Shown: positions 34,251-46,000 of the stretch, one piece after another
Layout: every line of letters begins with the position of its first letter
Position numbering within the stretch: the first letter of the stretch is position 1
Source of the DNA: Rhodotorula mucilaginosa
Taxonomy: Eukaryota > Basidiomycota > Microbotryomycetes > Sporidiobolales > Sporidiobolaceae
Length of the DNA stretch: 64,000 nucleotides
NCBI GenBank assembly: GCA_034406715.1
Contig: CP137874.1
Location: 868,001 to 932,000, forward strand
Direction: 5' to 3'
Position numbers and translations under genes: made by a program
Notes under the pieces: generated by a model
Told to the model about the DNA's origin: nothing
The model's database searches: none
The model's input: the letters and a program-made list of their open reading frames with translations, nothing else

Positions 34251-34641
34251 ACAGAGCACTTTTCCTGCTCGCGGCGACGAGCTGTTGCTGTTGCTCTTCT
34301 CTCTATTTTGCCTTTTGTCTCTTGTCGACCTCGACCTCAGCGCCGCGAACGATGTCAAGCGGCGGCGCATGTTCATATGATTCTTGCCTCGGCGCACAAA
34401 AGGGATCCCACGAGAACGAGAATAGAGTGGGCTATAACTGCATTTCAACATCGTCATATCTATACATGCGGAAGAAGGGGGGCGAATTGCGTTGGCGCAT
34501 TGAGCTCTCCTCTCAGATAGAGGGCGGAGAGCCTGCGGACGGGTACATGAGAGCAAATGCTCGTGGAGACTGTGAGAGACCGGAGAGACGAGTTGCGTAG
34601 GAAGACAGAAGTACGAGTGCGGAGAATCGAGCAAGGTGGTT
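34251..34641. other. Convergent 3' intergenic region
   Basis: These 391 bases lie between the 3' ends of the nucleoside permease gene (+) and thioredoxin-like copy 1 (-). No coding sequence was recognised. Confidence 0.5.
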
Positions 34642-35305
34642 TCAACGGCCAGCGACAACGGCACCCATCATGCGCTGCAGACAGAAAGAAAAAGCCCCGG
34701 TCAGAAGAGGTCGACGCGGGAAAGAAAGGAGAATAGGATCGGCATTCGGACGAACCTCGAGAGCTGGGTACGACGACCCGACGTATTCGTCAATCTTGTT
34801 CCCGTCCTTGTAGAACCTGTGAGTGGGCGCCATCTGGACCGCGGCGTCCATCGCGACGTCCTGTATATAGTCCGAGTTCCCAGCCGCTCATGTCAGCGAG
34901 TGGTCCGAAATGGAAGTTCTCGCGCCGACGCCGAGATGAGACGAGAAAGGAGACAGAGACGAACCTGCTGGTCGCAAATGTCGACGCGGTAAAAGTTGAT
35001 GTGCTCTGACCACCGGGACGAGTCGGCGTATTGCTTCCACTTGGGCGTGATCGCTTTGCTGCGGGGGGGTACCGACGAGTCAGGCTTCTGTTCGCGCTGG
35101 CGGGAAGGGAAAAAAAAAGCGGCTGTGGGAGGAGGGCCGCACCAAGATTCGTCCCAAGGCGCGACGAATTGGATGGCCGAGAGACCCGGAGTCGCGAGCT
35201 GCTCGACGGCAAGTCAGCTTGACGCTGTTGCGTGCGATCGAGGAGGGGGAGGCGACTTACGATGTCGTGGTACTGGTCCTCGGACTTGATCGTCGTGACA
35301 GGCAT
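34642..35305 (-). CDS. Thioredoxin-like protein, copy 1 (first active-site Cys absent)
   Basis: Five exons on the minus strand give 110 residues. It begins MPVTTIKSEDQYHDI and has the thioredoxin fold order: beta strand IQFVAPW, the active-site position WDESCK, helix AITPKWKQYA, the strand FYRVDICDQQDVA, cis-proline at MAPTHRFYKDG and a final helix MMGAVVAG. In canonical thioredoxins the site is WCGPC; here the nucleophilic Cys is replaced by Asp, Gly by Glu and Pro by Ser, while the second Cys stays. Classical disulfide reduction is therefore unlikely; a binding or glutathionylation role is possible (inference). All four introns match those of the copy at 58047-58679 in position and phase. 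It is divergent from KAPA synthase, 767 bp away. Confidence 0.87.
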
Positions 35306-36072
35306 CTTTGGCAGTGTTTTTGGTGGGTGGGCGGTGAGAGGGGAGTACTGCAAGCGGAAGACAAGAGCCTGTCAGCCGCTGTCTGTAGCGAGTCGGGGCT
35401 TTAAGAAGATGAAGGTTGCGGCTTGATGAAACTGGACAAGTCACGCGATGTGGCGATCTTTTCACTCCTCCTCCCTCGACCAGGCGCAGCGTGCATGGTG
35501 ACATCTCGAGGAGGTGGAAGAGCCCAGTCTTGGCCAGGAACGTCGCTGCCCGGAGCTCTATGCATGGGCAAAGGCGGGCGGGCCTTCTCATTCGGCCCCG
35601 CAATTTCGAATCGCCAAGCGAGCGAGCGTGGGTGAGGGGAAAGGAACACTCGAAAGGATCCGGCACACTCACCGAGGGCTCGGGTGTGTTATCGCTGTGC
35701 TTGATCGCTGTGGAACGTGTGGAGACGAGAGAGAGAGAGAGAAAGAGAGAAGCGGCGATGAGACTTGGAGTCGACGAGAGGCCGAGGTGGGGAAACGGCC
35801 CGCGTGCTGACGTGGCACCAGATTACCAGCTCATTACTTTTCCCGCAATACAGATCGATTACCAAAAGTTGGGAGAGTGTTGGGATCGCAGCTCGCATCT
35901 CTCTACGACGACGGGCAGTATAGTCCAGATCAGACTCACCTGCGCCGTGAACGCGCTTGCACTGCGTCGCCTAGCTGTGCGCTCGATATCTCCAGAGGGT
36001 CCGCTTTCGCCCAACTTGACCCGTTGACCTGACGGCTCTTCCATCGATCGTCTCCCAGGCACAGGACGACGA
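35306..36072. promoter_or_regulatory. Divergent promoter region of thioredoxin-like copy 1 and KAPA synthase
   Basis: These 767 bases separate two start codons on opposite strands. Next to the thioredoxin-like gene a GCTGAC branch site and CTTGCAG acceptor (minus strand, about 35347-35385) suggest a 5' UTR intron. No coding exon was recognised. Confidence 0.45.
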
Positions 36073-37810
36073 ATGGCTCCGGCGTACGAACAACGCCTCG
36101 AAGCGGCGCTCGCGTCCCGCCTCGAGCGAGGCATGCTCCGCTCGCTCGACCCGCGCCCGAAAGAGCAGCAGACGGCAAACCTCGTCGACTTTTCTTCGAA
36201 CGACTACATCTCGTTCGGCCGGTCGCGCCGCTTGAGACAAAAGCTCGTCTCGTCCTTGGAAGAGAAAGAGTCCATCCCCGTGTACGGACCGCCGTCGTCG
36301 CGGTTGTTGGACGGCAACTCGCCCCTCCATGCTGCGTTGGAACTCCGGCTCGCGGCCTTTTTCCGCGCCCCGACCGCCTTGCTGTTCAACTCGGGCTTTG
36401 ACGCCAACGTCGGGTTGTGGACCTGCCTCGCCGACCAACAAGACTGGATCGTGTACGACCGACTCGTCCACGCGAGCATGCACGACGGCATGCGGTCGTC
36501 GCGCGTCCCGGCTTCGCGGCGGCGCGCGTTTGCTCACAACTCGGTCCGGAACTTGAGCGAACTGTTGGGCGAGATTGTCCGAAGCGATGAAGCGGTGAGG
36601 GACGGGAGGCGGAGCGTCTGGATCGGGGTCGAGTCGCTCTACTCGATGGACGGAGACCTCGCGCCGCTCGAGGAGATTGTCCAGGCCGTCGAGGCGGCTC
36701 TCCCGCGCGGGAACGGTCACATCATCGTAGACGAGGTGCGCTCTTCGCTCCTCCATATACTCGCGGCGCGCGCGAGTTTTTCCCGTCCACCCATCTCGCT
36801 AACGAGTCGTCACCTCCGCTCGCGTGCAGGCCCACTCGACGGGATTGTACGGCCCCAACGGCCGCGGACTGGTCTGCGCGCTCGGACTGGCGGACCGCGT
36901 CTTGGTCCGCGTCCACACCTTTGGGAAAGCCATGGCTTGCAGCGGAGGTGAGTTCTTCTCTCTGCCTCTTGCACCTCGCGTGCTTGTTTCAGCACCAATG
37001 TCTGAGCATCTTCACGGTCGCTGACATACACGCATACACCTGAACGCTCCTCTCCCCATTCTGTGCCCTCCAGCCGCTGTGCTCGCGTCGCCCTTGATCC
37101 GCAACTACCTGATCAATTACGCGAGGCCGCTGATCTACTCGACGGCGATGACCCACTTGAGCGTGTTGGCGGTTCAGAAATCGTTGGAGATGCTCGAAGA
37201 GGGCGAAGCCGATCCAGTTGAGTCTCGCCCCCCTCCTTGCCATCAGCTGCACTTGCAAGTCGCATTTTCGCTGATGGTTTGCGGGTTTACAATTTGTGCG
37301 TCGGCGGCGACTCAACAGCGCGCGGCTCAGGTGCACATGCTGGCAAAGAGGCTGGTGACTCGACTTGCGGCGTCGCTGCCACCGACACCCCCGTGCCCGA
37401 CCCGAAACGTATTGCTGCCCCCTCATCTCGCCGCGATCGCAACCGGTCCGTCTCCCTCCTTCCCGCCCGTCACAGAATCTGCTCAGCATCGACGACGAGT
37501 CCCCGCCGCCACGTCGCCCATCATTCCCCTCTTGACGGGTTCGCCTCGCCCCCTGTCGGCGTTCCTACAAGCGAGGGGCTACCTCGTCCGGCCGATCACG
37601 TACCCGACCGTCCCTCGCGGGGAAGAGCGAGTCCGCGTTTGCTTGCACGCGGCCAACACGGTCGACGAGGTGGATGGGCTGGCGGACGCGTTGGGCGAGT
37701 GGGTGGTGCGAGGGAGCGGGAGCGGGGGACAAGCTGACGAGGCGAGGAGGGATCATGGACAGCAAAAAAAGGAGAGTGTGGCTGTGGTGGTTCCGCGGGC
37801 GAGACTGTAG
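36073..37810 (+). CDS. bioF: 8-amino-7-oxononanoate (KAPA) synthase, with C-terminal ARL
   Basis: Four exons, about 465 residues. This PLP enzyme of the alpha-oxoamine synthase family condenses pimeloyl-CoA with L-alanine to KAPA, the first ring-forming step of biotin synthesis. Visible motifs are VDFSSNDYISFG, SRLLDGNSPLHAALE, ALLFNSGFDANVG, VYDRLVHASMHDG, VESLYSMDGDLAPL, DEAHSTGLYGPNGRG (PLP ring contact) and VHTFGKAMACSGA, whose Lys is the Schiff-base lysine. The C-terminus is ARL, which fits the PTS1 consensus; fungal KAPA synthases are known to be peroxisomal. The third intron (37217-37318) is 102 nt and free of stops, so its retention would be in frame. The next biotin enzyme in the window lies 17 kb downstream. 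Confidence 0.9.
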
Positions 37811-37961
37811 AGCGAGCGAGAAGGGTAACTCGAGCTATAGCCGCGCGCCTCGGTATATTTGTTGAGCGTAACTCCGCGGTGTTGGTTGTTTGTTGCGTCC
37901 GTGTCGCGTTCGCACGTCCTCGTCCTCGTTCCCACACCCGCGAGTGTGCGCGCTGCAGAGG

Positions 37962-40332
37962 ATGAACGTCGCCGCGTTATTGGACCAGGCCAAGGATGCG
38001 TTCTATGCGCTGACTGGCTCGTGCTGCAAGACGGGTTCGTCCCCCCCTTCACCTCGTGTTCATCAACTCGTTATATCAACTGACTCACGCTCATTGGGCC
38101 CGGACTGCGTTGCTAGACGCGACGCTCAAGCTGAACGGGCGCAGCTTCAAGATCCTCCAACTGCTCGGCGAGGGCGGCTTCAGCTACGTGCGCCCCTCGT
38201 CCTCCTCGTCCCTGCCCCACTTCCGACTCACAGCCTCGCCTGTGCGCAGGTCTACCTCGCCCAGGATACTGCGTCCGGTCGACTGTTTGCCTTGAAAAAG
38301 ATCAGGTGCCCGAGCGGCATGGGCGACTCGGTCAAGGCGGCCCTCAAAGAGGTCGAAGGTGCGTGCGTCGCGGCGGTGGACTTATACGCGGATCTGATCA
38401 ACCCCTGATCGCCCACACAGCCTATAAGCGATTCCGCCATCCCAACATTATCAGGTGCCTCGACTCGGTCGTCACCCAGTCGCGCGAGGACGACGGCAAG
38501 ATCATCTATGTACGTCGTCGTCTTGGTTGGGTTGGACAAAGTGCCCTTCGCGGTCATCCCCTTCTTTGCTTCGGGCGACTCTCGTGGGTGTGCTTCTTTG
38601 CCATGGACACTGACGCGAACGATTGTTACCTCCGTCGCAGCTCTTCCTGCCTTACTACAAAAATGGAACGCAAGTCGGGGGCCTTTTGCTTTTGTCTCTC
38701 GCACGCCGACACAAATAACCGAGCTGACCAGAGATACGTTTCGCGTGGCCGACCCGCAGTGTCCAGCACGTCATCACCGCCAACGCCGTCAACGGGACCC
38801 GCTACCCGGAACAACAAATGCTCTCCATCTTTCACGGCACCTGTCTCGCCGTCCGCGCCATGCACCAGCACCGCAAATCGGGACCCTCCGCCGCGGCCGT
38901 CAGAACAGGCGCCTCCCCATCGAACTCGCAACGACGACGGAACGCGGGACCACCCAAGATGCGGGCGGGGTCGTCGTACCCGCCTCAGAGTACGCTCGAT
39001 GGCGACGGCGGCGGCAGCAGCTCTGCGACCGAGACTGGGGACGTCGACATTCTCTTTGACGGTGACGAGTTTGATGAGGATGATGATGATGACGAGGACG
39101 AGGAGGACGAGTCGGGCGGGTTGAGGACCGGCGAGGAGGGTCAGGCCTTGATTGGCGGGATTGAATCGGCTCGGGCGCAACTTGAAGAGGAAGAAGGAGG
39201 TCGAGAACCCGCCGCTGCTCGGGCGACGACAGAAACGAGTACCGGCGGCGGCGGCGGCGGCCGAGACGGCGTGACCACCACGAGGGACGTGATCGGTATA
39301 GTCGGAGATGGACAAGCTGCGACTGGAGGGACGACGCTCGGAGGCGGAGGTGGTGGTGATGGACTCGAACCGTGGGCGCACAGGGATATCAAACCTGTGA
39401 GTTTTCGCCATGCAGTCCCATCCTCTCTACTTCTTCAGATCCCCCCCCCCCCCCCCCCCCCGTTTCTGAACCACCACACAAACGTCCCCTCTTCTCTGCC
39501 TCTCTCAACGAACGAACGAACGAACGGACGAACGAACGAACGAACGAACGAACGAACGAACGGATTGACCCCACTCCGCGCACGCGCAGGCCAACATCAT
39601 GCTCGCGGACGACAACTCGACTCCGATCTTGATGGACTTTGGGTCGGCGTTGCCGGCGCGGATCCCGATCCCGGATCGGAGGGTCGCCCTCTTGCAGCAG
39701 GACCTGGCGGCCGAGCATTGCTCGATGCCGTTCCGCGCGCCGGAACTCTTTGACGTGAGTCAGTTAGCCTTCGCGGGCGTTCTATCTTTTCCGCAGCCCC
39801 GCCGTTGGTGATCCTGGTGGATCGCAGCCGAAATGGCGGTGCAAGAAAGTCGGCCAGTGCTGACTGACTCTCTGGAGATCCTTCACTCACTCACTCACTC
39901 CGAACATGCCGCCTCTTCTCGCCGCAGGTCAAGACGGGCGTCACCCTGACCGAAGCGGTCGACATCTGGTCCCTCGGCTGCACCCTGTTCGCCATGGCGT
40001 ACGGCACCTCGCCCTTTGAGACGGCGCAACAATCCGAACACGGAGGTTCGATCGCCATGGCCGCTATGGGGGGCAAGTACTCCTTCCCCCCCGGGGAGGA
40101 TCAAGGGGGTCACTACAGCGAGCGGTTCCGAGAGTTGATCAGGAGGATGCTGAGAGTGAATCCGGACGAGAGGCCGACGATTCAGCAGGTGCGTCCCGGG
40201 TTGCGATGTTAACGAGATGGGGTCAACATTCAGAAGAGATCGAGTGCTGATCCCTGTCCTCTCTTGTCTGCATGCTGTTGATGCGCACAGGTAATAGACA
40301 TGACGGAAGAGGCTCTCCAGCGGTTACAGTAG
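37962..40332 (+). CDS. ENV7: Protein kinase of the NAK family (STK16/Env7 type) with a large acidic insertion
   Basis: Multi-exon gene starting at ATG 37962. The N-terminus contains CC at residues 22-23 (GSCCKT), probably palmitoylated as in Env7/STK16. The kinase domain starts FKILQLLGEGGFSYVYLAQD, with LFALKKIRC (ATP-binding Lys), IRCLDSVV, YLFLPYYKNGTVQHVI (typical of STK16) and AHRDIKPANIML. It continues with LMDFGSA (DFG), MPFRAPELFD (APE), TEAVDIWSLGCTLF and NPDERPTIQQV. Env7 is a vacuolar-membrane kinase that restrains vacuole fusion. Unusually, about 150 residues of Gly/Ser/Glu/Asp-rich sequence sit between helix alphaE (LAVRAMHQHR) and the HRD loop. One intron contains a poly-C run and a tetranucleotide repeat. 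The final exon is 42 nt and ends LQRLQ. Confidence 0.9.
39441..39461. repeat. Poly-C homopolymer in a kinase intron
   Basis: Twenty-one consecutive C residues follow TTCAGAT in the intron between exons encoding the HRD loop and ANIML. Length may be inaccurate in the assembly. Confidence 0.9.
39507..39562. repeat. (AACG)n tetranucleotide microsatellite in the same kinase intron
   Basis: About 14 units of AACG with a single A-to-G interruption (CGGACG) lie just upstream of the GATTGACC branch-like site and the CACGCGCAG acceptor. Confidence 0.9.
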
Positions 40333-40505
40333 TCTCAAACTCGAACTGTTCCTTTCTACATCAGCTCTTGGGGAAACGGGCGCTCTCGCAGATATTCAGT
40401 ACTGTCGTATCCCTCTTCTTGTGCTTTTTAAGAAGATGTGCCGTGTGCAGAGGAGGAAATGTAGAGATGAGAGAACAAATGAAGAGAGAGAGAGAAGACG
40501 AGCTA

Positions 40506-42834
40506 CTACCTCCGGCCATATTGCATCGCCGCCACGGCCGCCGCGTGTTGGTGTTGCTGTTGTTGCTGCCTCAACCTCTGCGCTTCGCCTTCCTTTTCTC
40601 GCATAGCCCAAACGGCGATCGCGTCCTCGAGCCAGCCCTTTGCCCCTGCCCCCGCCCCCTCGTTCTCGTTCGACGAGTCCCAAGTCTCGCTCCGCCGAAT
40701 CTCGTCCCTCCACCTCTCTCCCAGGACTTTGTCCATCCCGACCGGCGCGATCGTTGCCCCACCGCCACCACCCGCCCCCAAGATCTGTTCGAGCGAACCG
40801 GCTTGCGAGGCGATAAAGTGCGAGAGGAACGAGACCGGATCGCGGGTAAAGGAGAGGAGGGCGTGCAGTTGTCGGAGGTGGGTGGTCGTGGTGAGGCAGT
40901 CGAGGGCGATTTGCGCGTCGAGGGAGGCGAGTTCTTCGGCTGCTGCTGACGAGGGGGAGGAAGGGGAGGAGGAGGAGGAGGAGGTGGTGGTGGTGGGAGG
41001 AGAGGAGAGGGACGCGAGCGACCGCGCGCAGGCTTCCAAGGCGGGGCGGGAAGGGTCCGGGACGTAGATGTCGAGGTCGTACGCCGTGTGTTGAGTCGTC
41101 GGTGCAGCGGGGTCGACCCTGCCCAATTCGTGTATTTTGTTGGGATTAGCAAGAGAACTCTCGCGCGTGTCGATTCCTTGGCTCGCTCCCCCCGCTCCCC
41201 CCGCTCCATCGCCCTCTCGCCCCCTCACTGCGTGTCGCTCGTCCGCAGGAGTAGCGAGTAACGAACAGAGAGCAAGCAAGCAAGCACGCAAGAGAGAGAG
41301 TACCGGGTCACCTCCCTCACATCCCATCCAGACTTTCGCTCGTTCGACTTGGTCCGCAAGAGAGAGGGAGAAACTCACAAGACGACGAGGTTGATCAACC
41401 GCGGCGAGGGGGGCATCAACCACCTGTTGAGGTACTCGGGTACGTGGTGGAACGCGACCATGCCCATGTTGCCAAAGAACTGTGGGCGCGTGTGCGCGCA
41501 ACGAGTGAAGGTAAAGAACAGAAAAATGTGCAAAGAGGTCAGTCATCCTTGTGAGCGAGTCGGTTGGCTTCAGGCTTCGGATCTGTGGATCTCGAGAGTC
41601 TAGGGAGATCCTCCTCATGGCAGGGAAGAAGGAGGCCGCACCTTTGCGATTCTCTCGTCCGTCTTGATCCCACTCTTCAAAGCCGACGCGGCTGCTCCCG
41701 CTCCCGTTCCTGCTCCAGGAGCGGGAGCCTCTCCACCTCCTCCCATCTCGACCACCAACCCGTTCGTCTTGGCATAATTCCACAGCGCCTCCAAGACGCC
41801 GAGGCGGTCGCTCTCTGCGCAGTCGAGTACGGCTGCGAGTTCGGGGTGGAGGGCGTAGCGGTCTCCGGCGGGGTGGGAGGGGTACACGGCGAGGCGGAGC
41901 GAGAGGGTCGACGACGAGGTCGGGAAGGAGGTGGTGAGAAGTGCTGGTAGCGGGTTGGTCGCGTCGGGTTGTGGAGGAGCGGGATCTGAGGAGGAGGCGG
42001 GGGGTGGCCGCGTCCAGGTGAGGGGTTGGGACCCGACGGGGTAGGTGGCCGGATCGCGGGACGGCGTCTCGACGACGAGGCGCTGGACGAACTGCGTGAA
42101 CGGGGTGGACGAGGCGGGGTAGCGGGGGTCCTGCGGGCGGGCGGGGTGTTCGGTGGCGAGTGTCAGCGACGCCGAGAGAGAAAGACAGAGAGGCTAGAAG
42201 GCCAGCGCACGTCGAGCAGTTGTCCCGAGATGCGCAACTCGACGCGAGGGGTGGGTCCGGAAGAGGAAGAGGAGGGGTCTGCCTGGGCTGCGAGTTTTTC
42301 GGGGTCGAGTTGCCAACTCTGGTCGTGCACTGTCGCGAGTACGTGGACCCTCAGGGTCCTCTTGAACGGCTGGCCCGGGGTGGTGGCTTGTTCGGTGACC
42401 TGGTGTTGTTTTCGGGCGAGGGTCCAGTCGAGTCGGCGTTCGAGGTGCTGCAAGTCGGCGTAGGAATTCGCGAGTTGTTCGAGTGCCTCGAGCGAGGGGC
42501 GGAGCTTGTCGTCCGAGGGTCCGGGTCGGCGTGTGGTGAAGGCGAGAGGGAGCGAGCGGTCGGTGGGCGCGGACGCCGGGAGCGGAGGGGCGTGGTCCGC
42601 TGCTCCCGCCGTGAGGGGTCGTTCGTGCGACGTGATCCCAGCCGGTGGGCCCCCCTGCTGTCCCTGTCCCTGCTGCTGTCCGGTAGCCTGTGCGGCGGTC
42701 GCCTGCCTCGAGTGGAGCTGGGCGGCGAGGTGGGCAATCTGCTGCGGCGTGAGCGGGGCGAGTCCGCGCGCTTGCTGCTGCTGCTGCAGGTGCGCGACCC
42801 ACGCTGCCTGCTGCTGCTGCTGCGTATACGACAT
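40506..42834 (-). CDS. SNF12: SWI/SNF chromatin-remodelling subunit, Snf12/BAF60 (SMARCD) family
   Basis: Multi-exon minus-strand gene of about 600 residues. A Gln-rich start (MSYTQQQQQAAW) precedes LDWTLARKQHQVTEQ and LRVHVLATVHDQSWQ. Then come PFTQFVQRLVVETPSRDPATYP, a SWIB-like core (LHPELAAVLDCAES, GVLEALWNYAKTNGL, RWLMPPSPRLINLVV), YDLDIYVPD, and the characteristic LHALLSFTRDPVSFLSHFIA near the C-terminus. The block order and the final helix match SMARCD/Snf12, an accessory subunit that links the SWI/SNF ATPase complex to transcription factors in the nucleus. The C-terminus is again Gln/His-rich. The start lies 187 bp from the divergent RING gene; the stop is 173 bp from the convergent kinase stop. 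Confidence 0.87.
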
Positions 42835-43021
42835 GCCTCTATACTCTCGAGAGTGAGGTGGGGGAGCAGAGTGGTCGCTCGGTAATGATGAGAGTTGTAA
42901 TCAGCGCATTTGTATTCGCGGTGTCATCACCACTCGAGGGGAGGGCTCACACGCAGTCCACCTCGGCACCGTCATCTCGTCGCTCTCTGACACTCTTGAC
43001 CGCATAGAGGGACCCGGGGGC

Positions 43022-46000
43022 ATGGACAGCGCGGCGGCAATCGGGTTCCTGCGCTCGACCGCCGAGAGAGCCGGCAGCCTCGCCCTCGCTGCGCCGAGGT
43101 CCGCATCGGCTCACCTCGCTCGCTGGATCATGACCCCCGCCGCCGACCCCACCGAGACAGCAACGGCCACAGTAGGGACGAGCACGACGATGACGACACC
43201 CACGCCGAGCTTGCCGTCGCCCGTGACGTACCTCACGTCGGCGTACCTCGTCACGTCGCTCGCCCTCGCCTTCCTCCTCCACAGGATACACCACCTCGTC
43301 CCGCCCCGCCTCCATCCAGCGCCAGGCGCACCCATGCACCACCAGCAGCAGCACCGGCGCGTCATGCAACCCCTCGTCCAAGTCGGGTGCAGAGGACCCG
43401 GGATCGCCCTCCTCGCGAGCGCAGTCATCGCGTTGCTCGCACAGATCCTCGACCCGAACGCCGACGCCAACCACCCCGCCTTGTTGTGGCAGTGTTACCT
43501 CGCCGTCTGTGCCACCGTCACCGGAGAAACCTTTGTCCGCGCACTCTGCGACGACCTCCCGCACGCCCACCACCAGTTCAACCTCCTCTCCTTCTCCTTC
43601 CTCCTCCACGTTCACTCGGCCTCCTCCTCCACATCGGGCGCAAACCACTCGGAGTTGTACACCTACTTGCTCATCACCCTCGGCGAGATCCTCGCTCTCC
43701 AAATCACCTACTGCGCGCCGCACCTCCCCCTCGTCAACAAACTCGACCGAGCGTACCGATCCCGCTTCGCCTCCTCGCCCGGAGTGAACCGGTCCGCCTC
43801 GATGAGGAGGATCTACCGCCTTCCGATCACGGCCCTCTGCAGCCTCGTGGCGCAGTACTTTGCCCTCCGCTCCTGGAGTCGCGTCTTCTCCCCCCGCTCG
43901 CCAACGGCGGCGGCGGGGGCAGATCACAGCCACAGCAACGTCGGCGAGGGGCCGGAAGAGTTCGGCACCGTCTGGCTCAACAAGGTCCCCGAACTCGTAC
44001 TCGAATTCATCGTCGGAACGAGCGTCGCGTTGAAAACCCTCGCGGCCGTCATCAGGGGCGAAGAGGTCAGCTTCCCTCTTCTCTCTTTTTGGGGGTTTGT
44101 CTCGACTTCATGCTCACCTTGCAATAACGCTCTCCCGTCCCCCCGCAGCTCTCGATGGAGAATTTGGTTGGACCGGCGGCGTTGACGCCGCGCCCCGAAG
44201 ACGATTACGCCGTCGCGCTCATCAAGTCGGTGACCTTCCTTTGAGCGCGTCGTTCGACTCCGTATCACCCTTCTTATACTGACAACATTTCCCTCCCACA
44301 GGTACGCGACCCACTTGTTGTCGACGACGCGCCTCTCGGGCCTCGCGCACGAACTCTCGCCGCTCGAGATCCTCCCCGCGAGCGTCTCGTCCTCGCTCGA
44401 GACGCTCGGGTTCCTCGAACCCCCTCCGTGCGACTCGGAAGAGTGTCCCGTCCATGGAGCCGAGAATCGCATGGCGGCGCGCGAGGCGGACGAGTTGGTT
44501 AGGAATGGGGGGAGGGGCCAGGAGGTCGTGTTGCAGCGGAATGGCGAGGTCGTGTTTTGGGACTTGGTCCCGTTGGATGGGCACGGGAATCCCGTCGTGG
44601 TGGCGGGGGCGGGGGCGGGGGGATCGTCGGAGGGGTCTTATACGCTGCCACCGCCCCCGGTTCCGGGGTTGACGAACGAGATCCGGCGCGTTTCGGTCGA
44701 GTCGCCGCTGGGCGCTCAAGTCGACGCGGATGGTTACGCCGCCGACGGGTCCTGGACCGGTAACTCGGGTGCTGTCCCCTCCTTCTCGCCCTTTTCGCGC
44801 CGCATGGCCCATGTCGAAGGGGAGCGGAAATCGGCCCTGTGGAGGTTGGTGGGACTCTGTGGTCGGATTATGGTTTATGTGGCTTGGAGGGGGTGGAGGG
44901 GCGTCAGGTGGGCGATGAGGGGAGTGATGGCGAGGGTGCTGGGGTGGAGGAGGGAAGAGTGGGAATTGGAGAGGAGGTGGAGGTCTGAGGAGGCGAGGGA
45001 GCGGGAGGGGGACGCCCCGAGTCGGACGACGACGACGACGAGGACGAGGAGGCGGAGGAGTCGGAGCCCGTCGACTGCGGAGGCGTGGACGGCGGTGGGC
45101 GCTGCTGGGTCCTCCTCCTCCTCATCGTCGCGGGAAGGTATCGGCGCCGACGAGGAGGACGACGATGGGGGCGAGTGGCTTCCGGAGGGGGTCGTTTCCG
45201 GTTCTGAGGACGACGGTGACGAGTGGGACGACGACGAAGGGGAGGAAGAGGAGGACGGCGACGACATGCCCGCCGTCGAGACCGAGACCGAGACCGAGAT
45301 CGAGGCCGAGGACGAGGACGAGGACGTGGGCGGCACCAACCCGCTCGTACTCTACGCGGACTTGGTGTCGCAATCCCTTCCTCCTCCTCGGCAACAGTCG
45401 TCGCCCTCCGAATCCGAAGGAGGAGAGGACCTCGCGCCGTACTTGCTCGCGCATCACCTGGCGCCCAGTCGAGCGGGTCCCCTCACGCGCAGGCGGTACC
45501 GGGCGTTGTTGTTGCCTCCGTCTCCCTCCTCGTCGTCGTCGTCGTCGCAATCGCAACAGCAACAGCAACAGACTACCGGCACCGATGGCGGCATCGCAGC
45601 GCTCTCGTCTGCGATTGATCACAGGAGGGCGCAAGTGATCGAGCTGGCGAGGCGGCAAGGCGGGGGGGAGGTGGATGTGGCAAGGTGGATGGAGGAGGAG
45701 CGCGAAAAGTGGAGGGAGGGGAAATCGAGGTTCTGCGTCGTGTGCACGGTCGAGGAACGGACGGTCGTCTTGTGGCCTTGCCGTGAGTCGGCATCTTCTT
45801 TTTGGGCGGCGGTTTTTTCCTGCCTTTTCGATATGACCACGCGTGCTGCTTCTCGAGTGCTGACCATTTCGTTTTGATTTTACCCATGGCCAGGCTGCTT
45901 GTGCTTGTGCGAAGCGTGCCGCGCTGCACTCGCTGAGCGGACTACGTCGGCCGTGTTTGATGACGGCGCCGGTGGTGCTGGTGGGTCGGGCGCGGGAGGC

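Noticed and set aside
39507-39562. The AACG repeat considered as a CRISPR-like or telomere-like array
   Set aside because: It has no spacers and lies inside a spliced intron of a kinase gene; it is a simple microsatellite.
42947-43933. 328-codon minus-strand frame opposite the RING gene
   Set aside because: Antisense of the membrane-segment exon; the plus strand has predicted helices and conserved splice phase with the RING.
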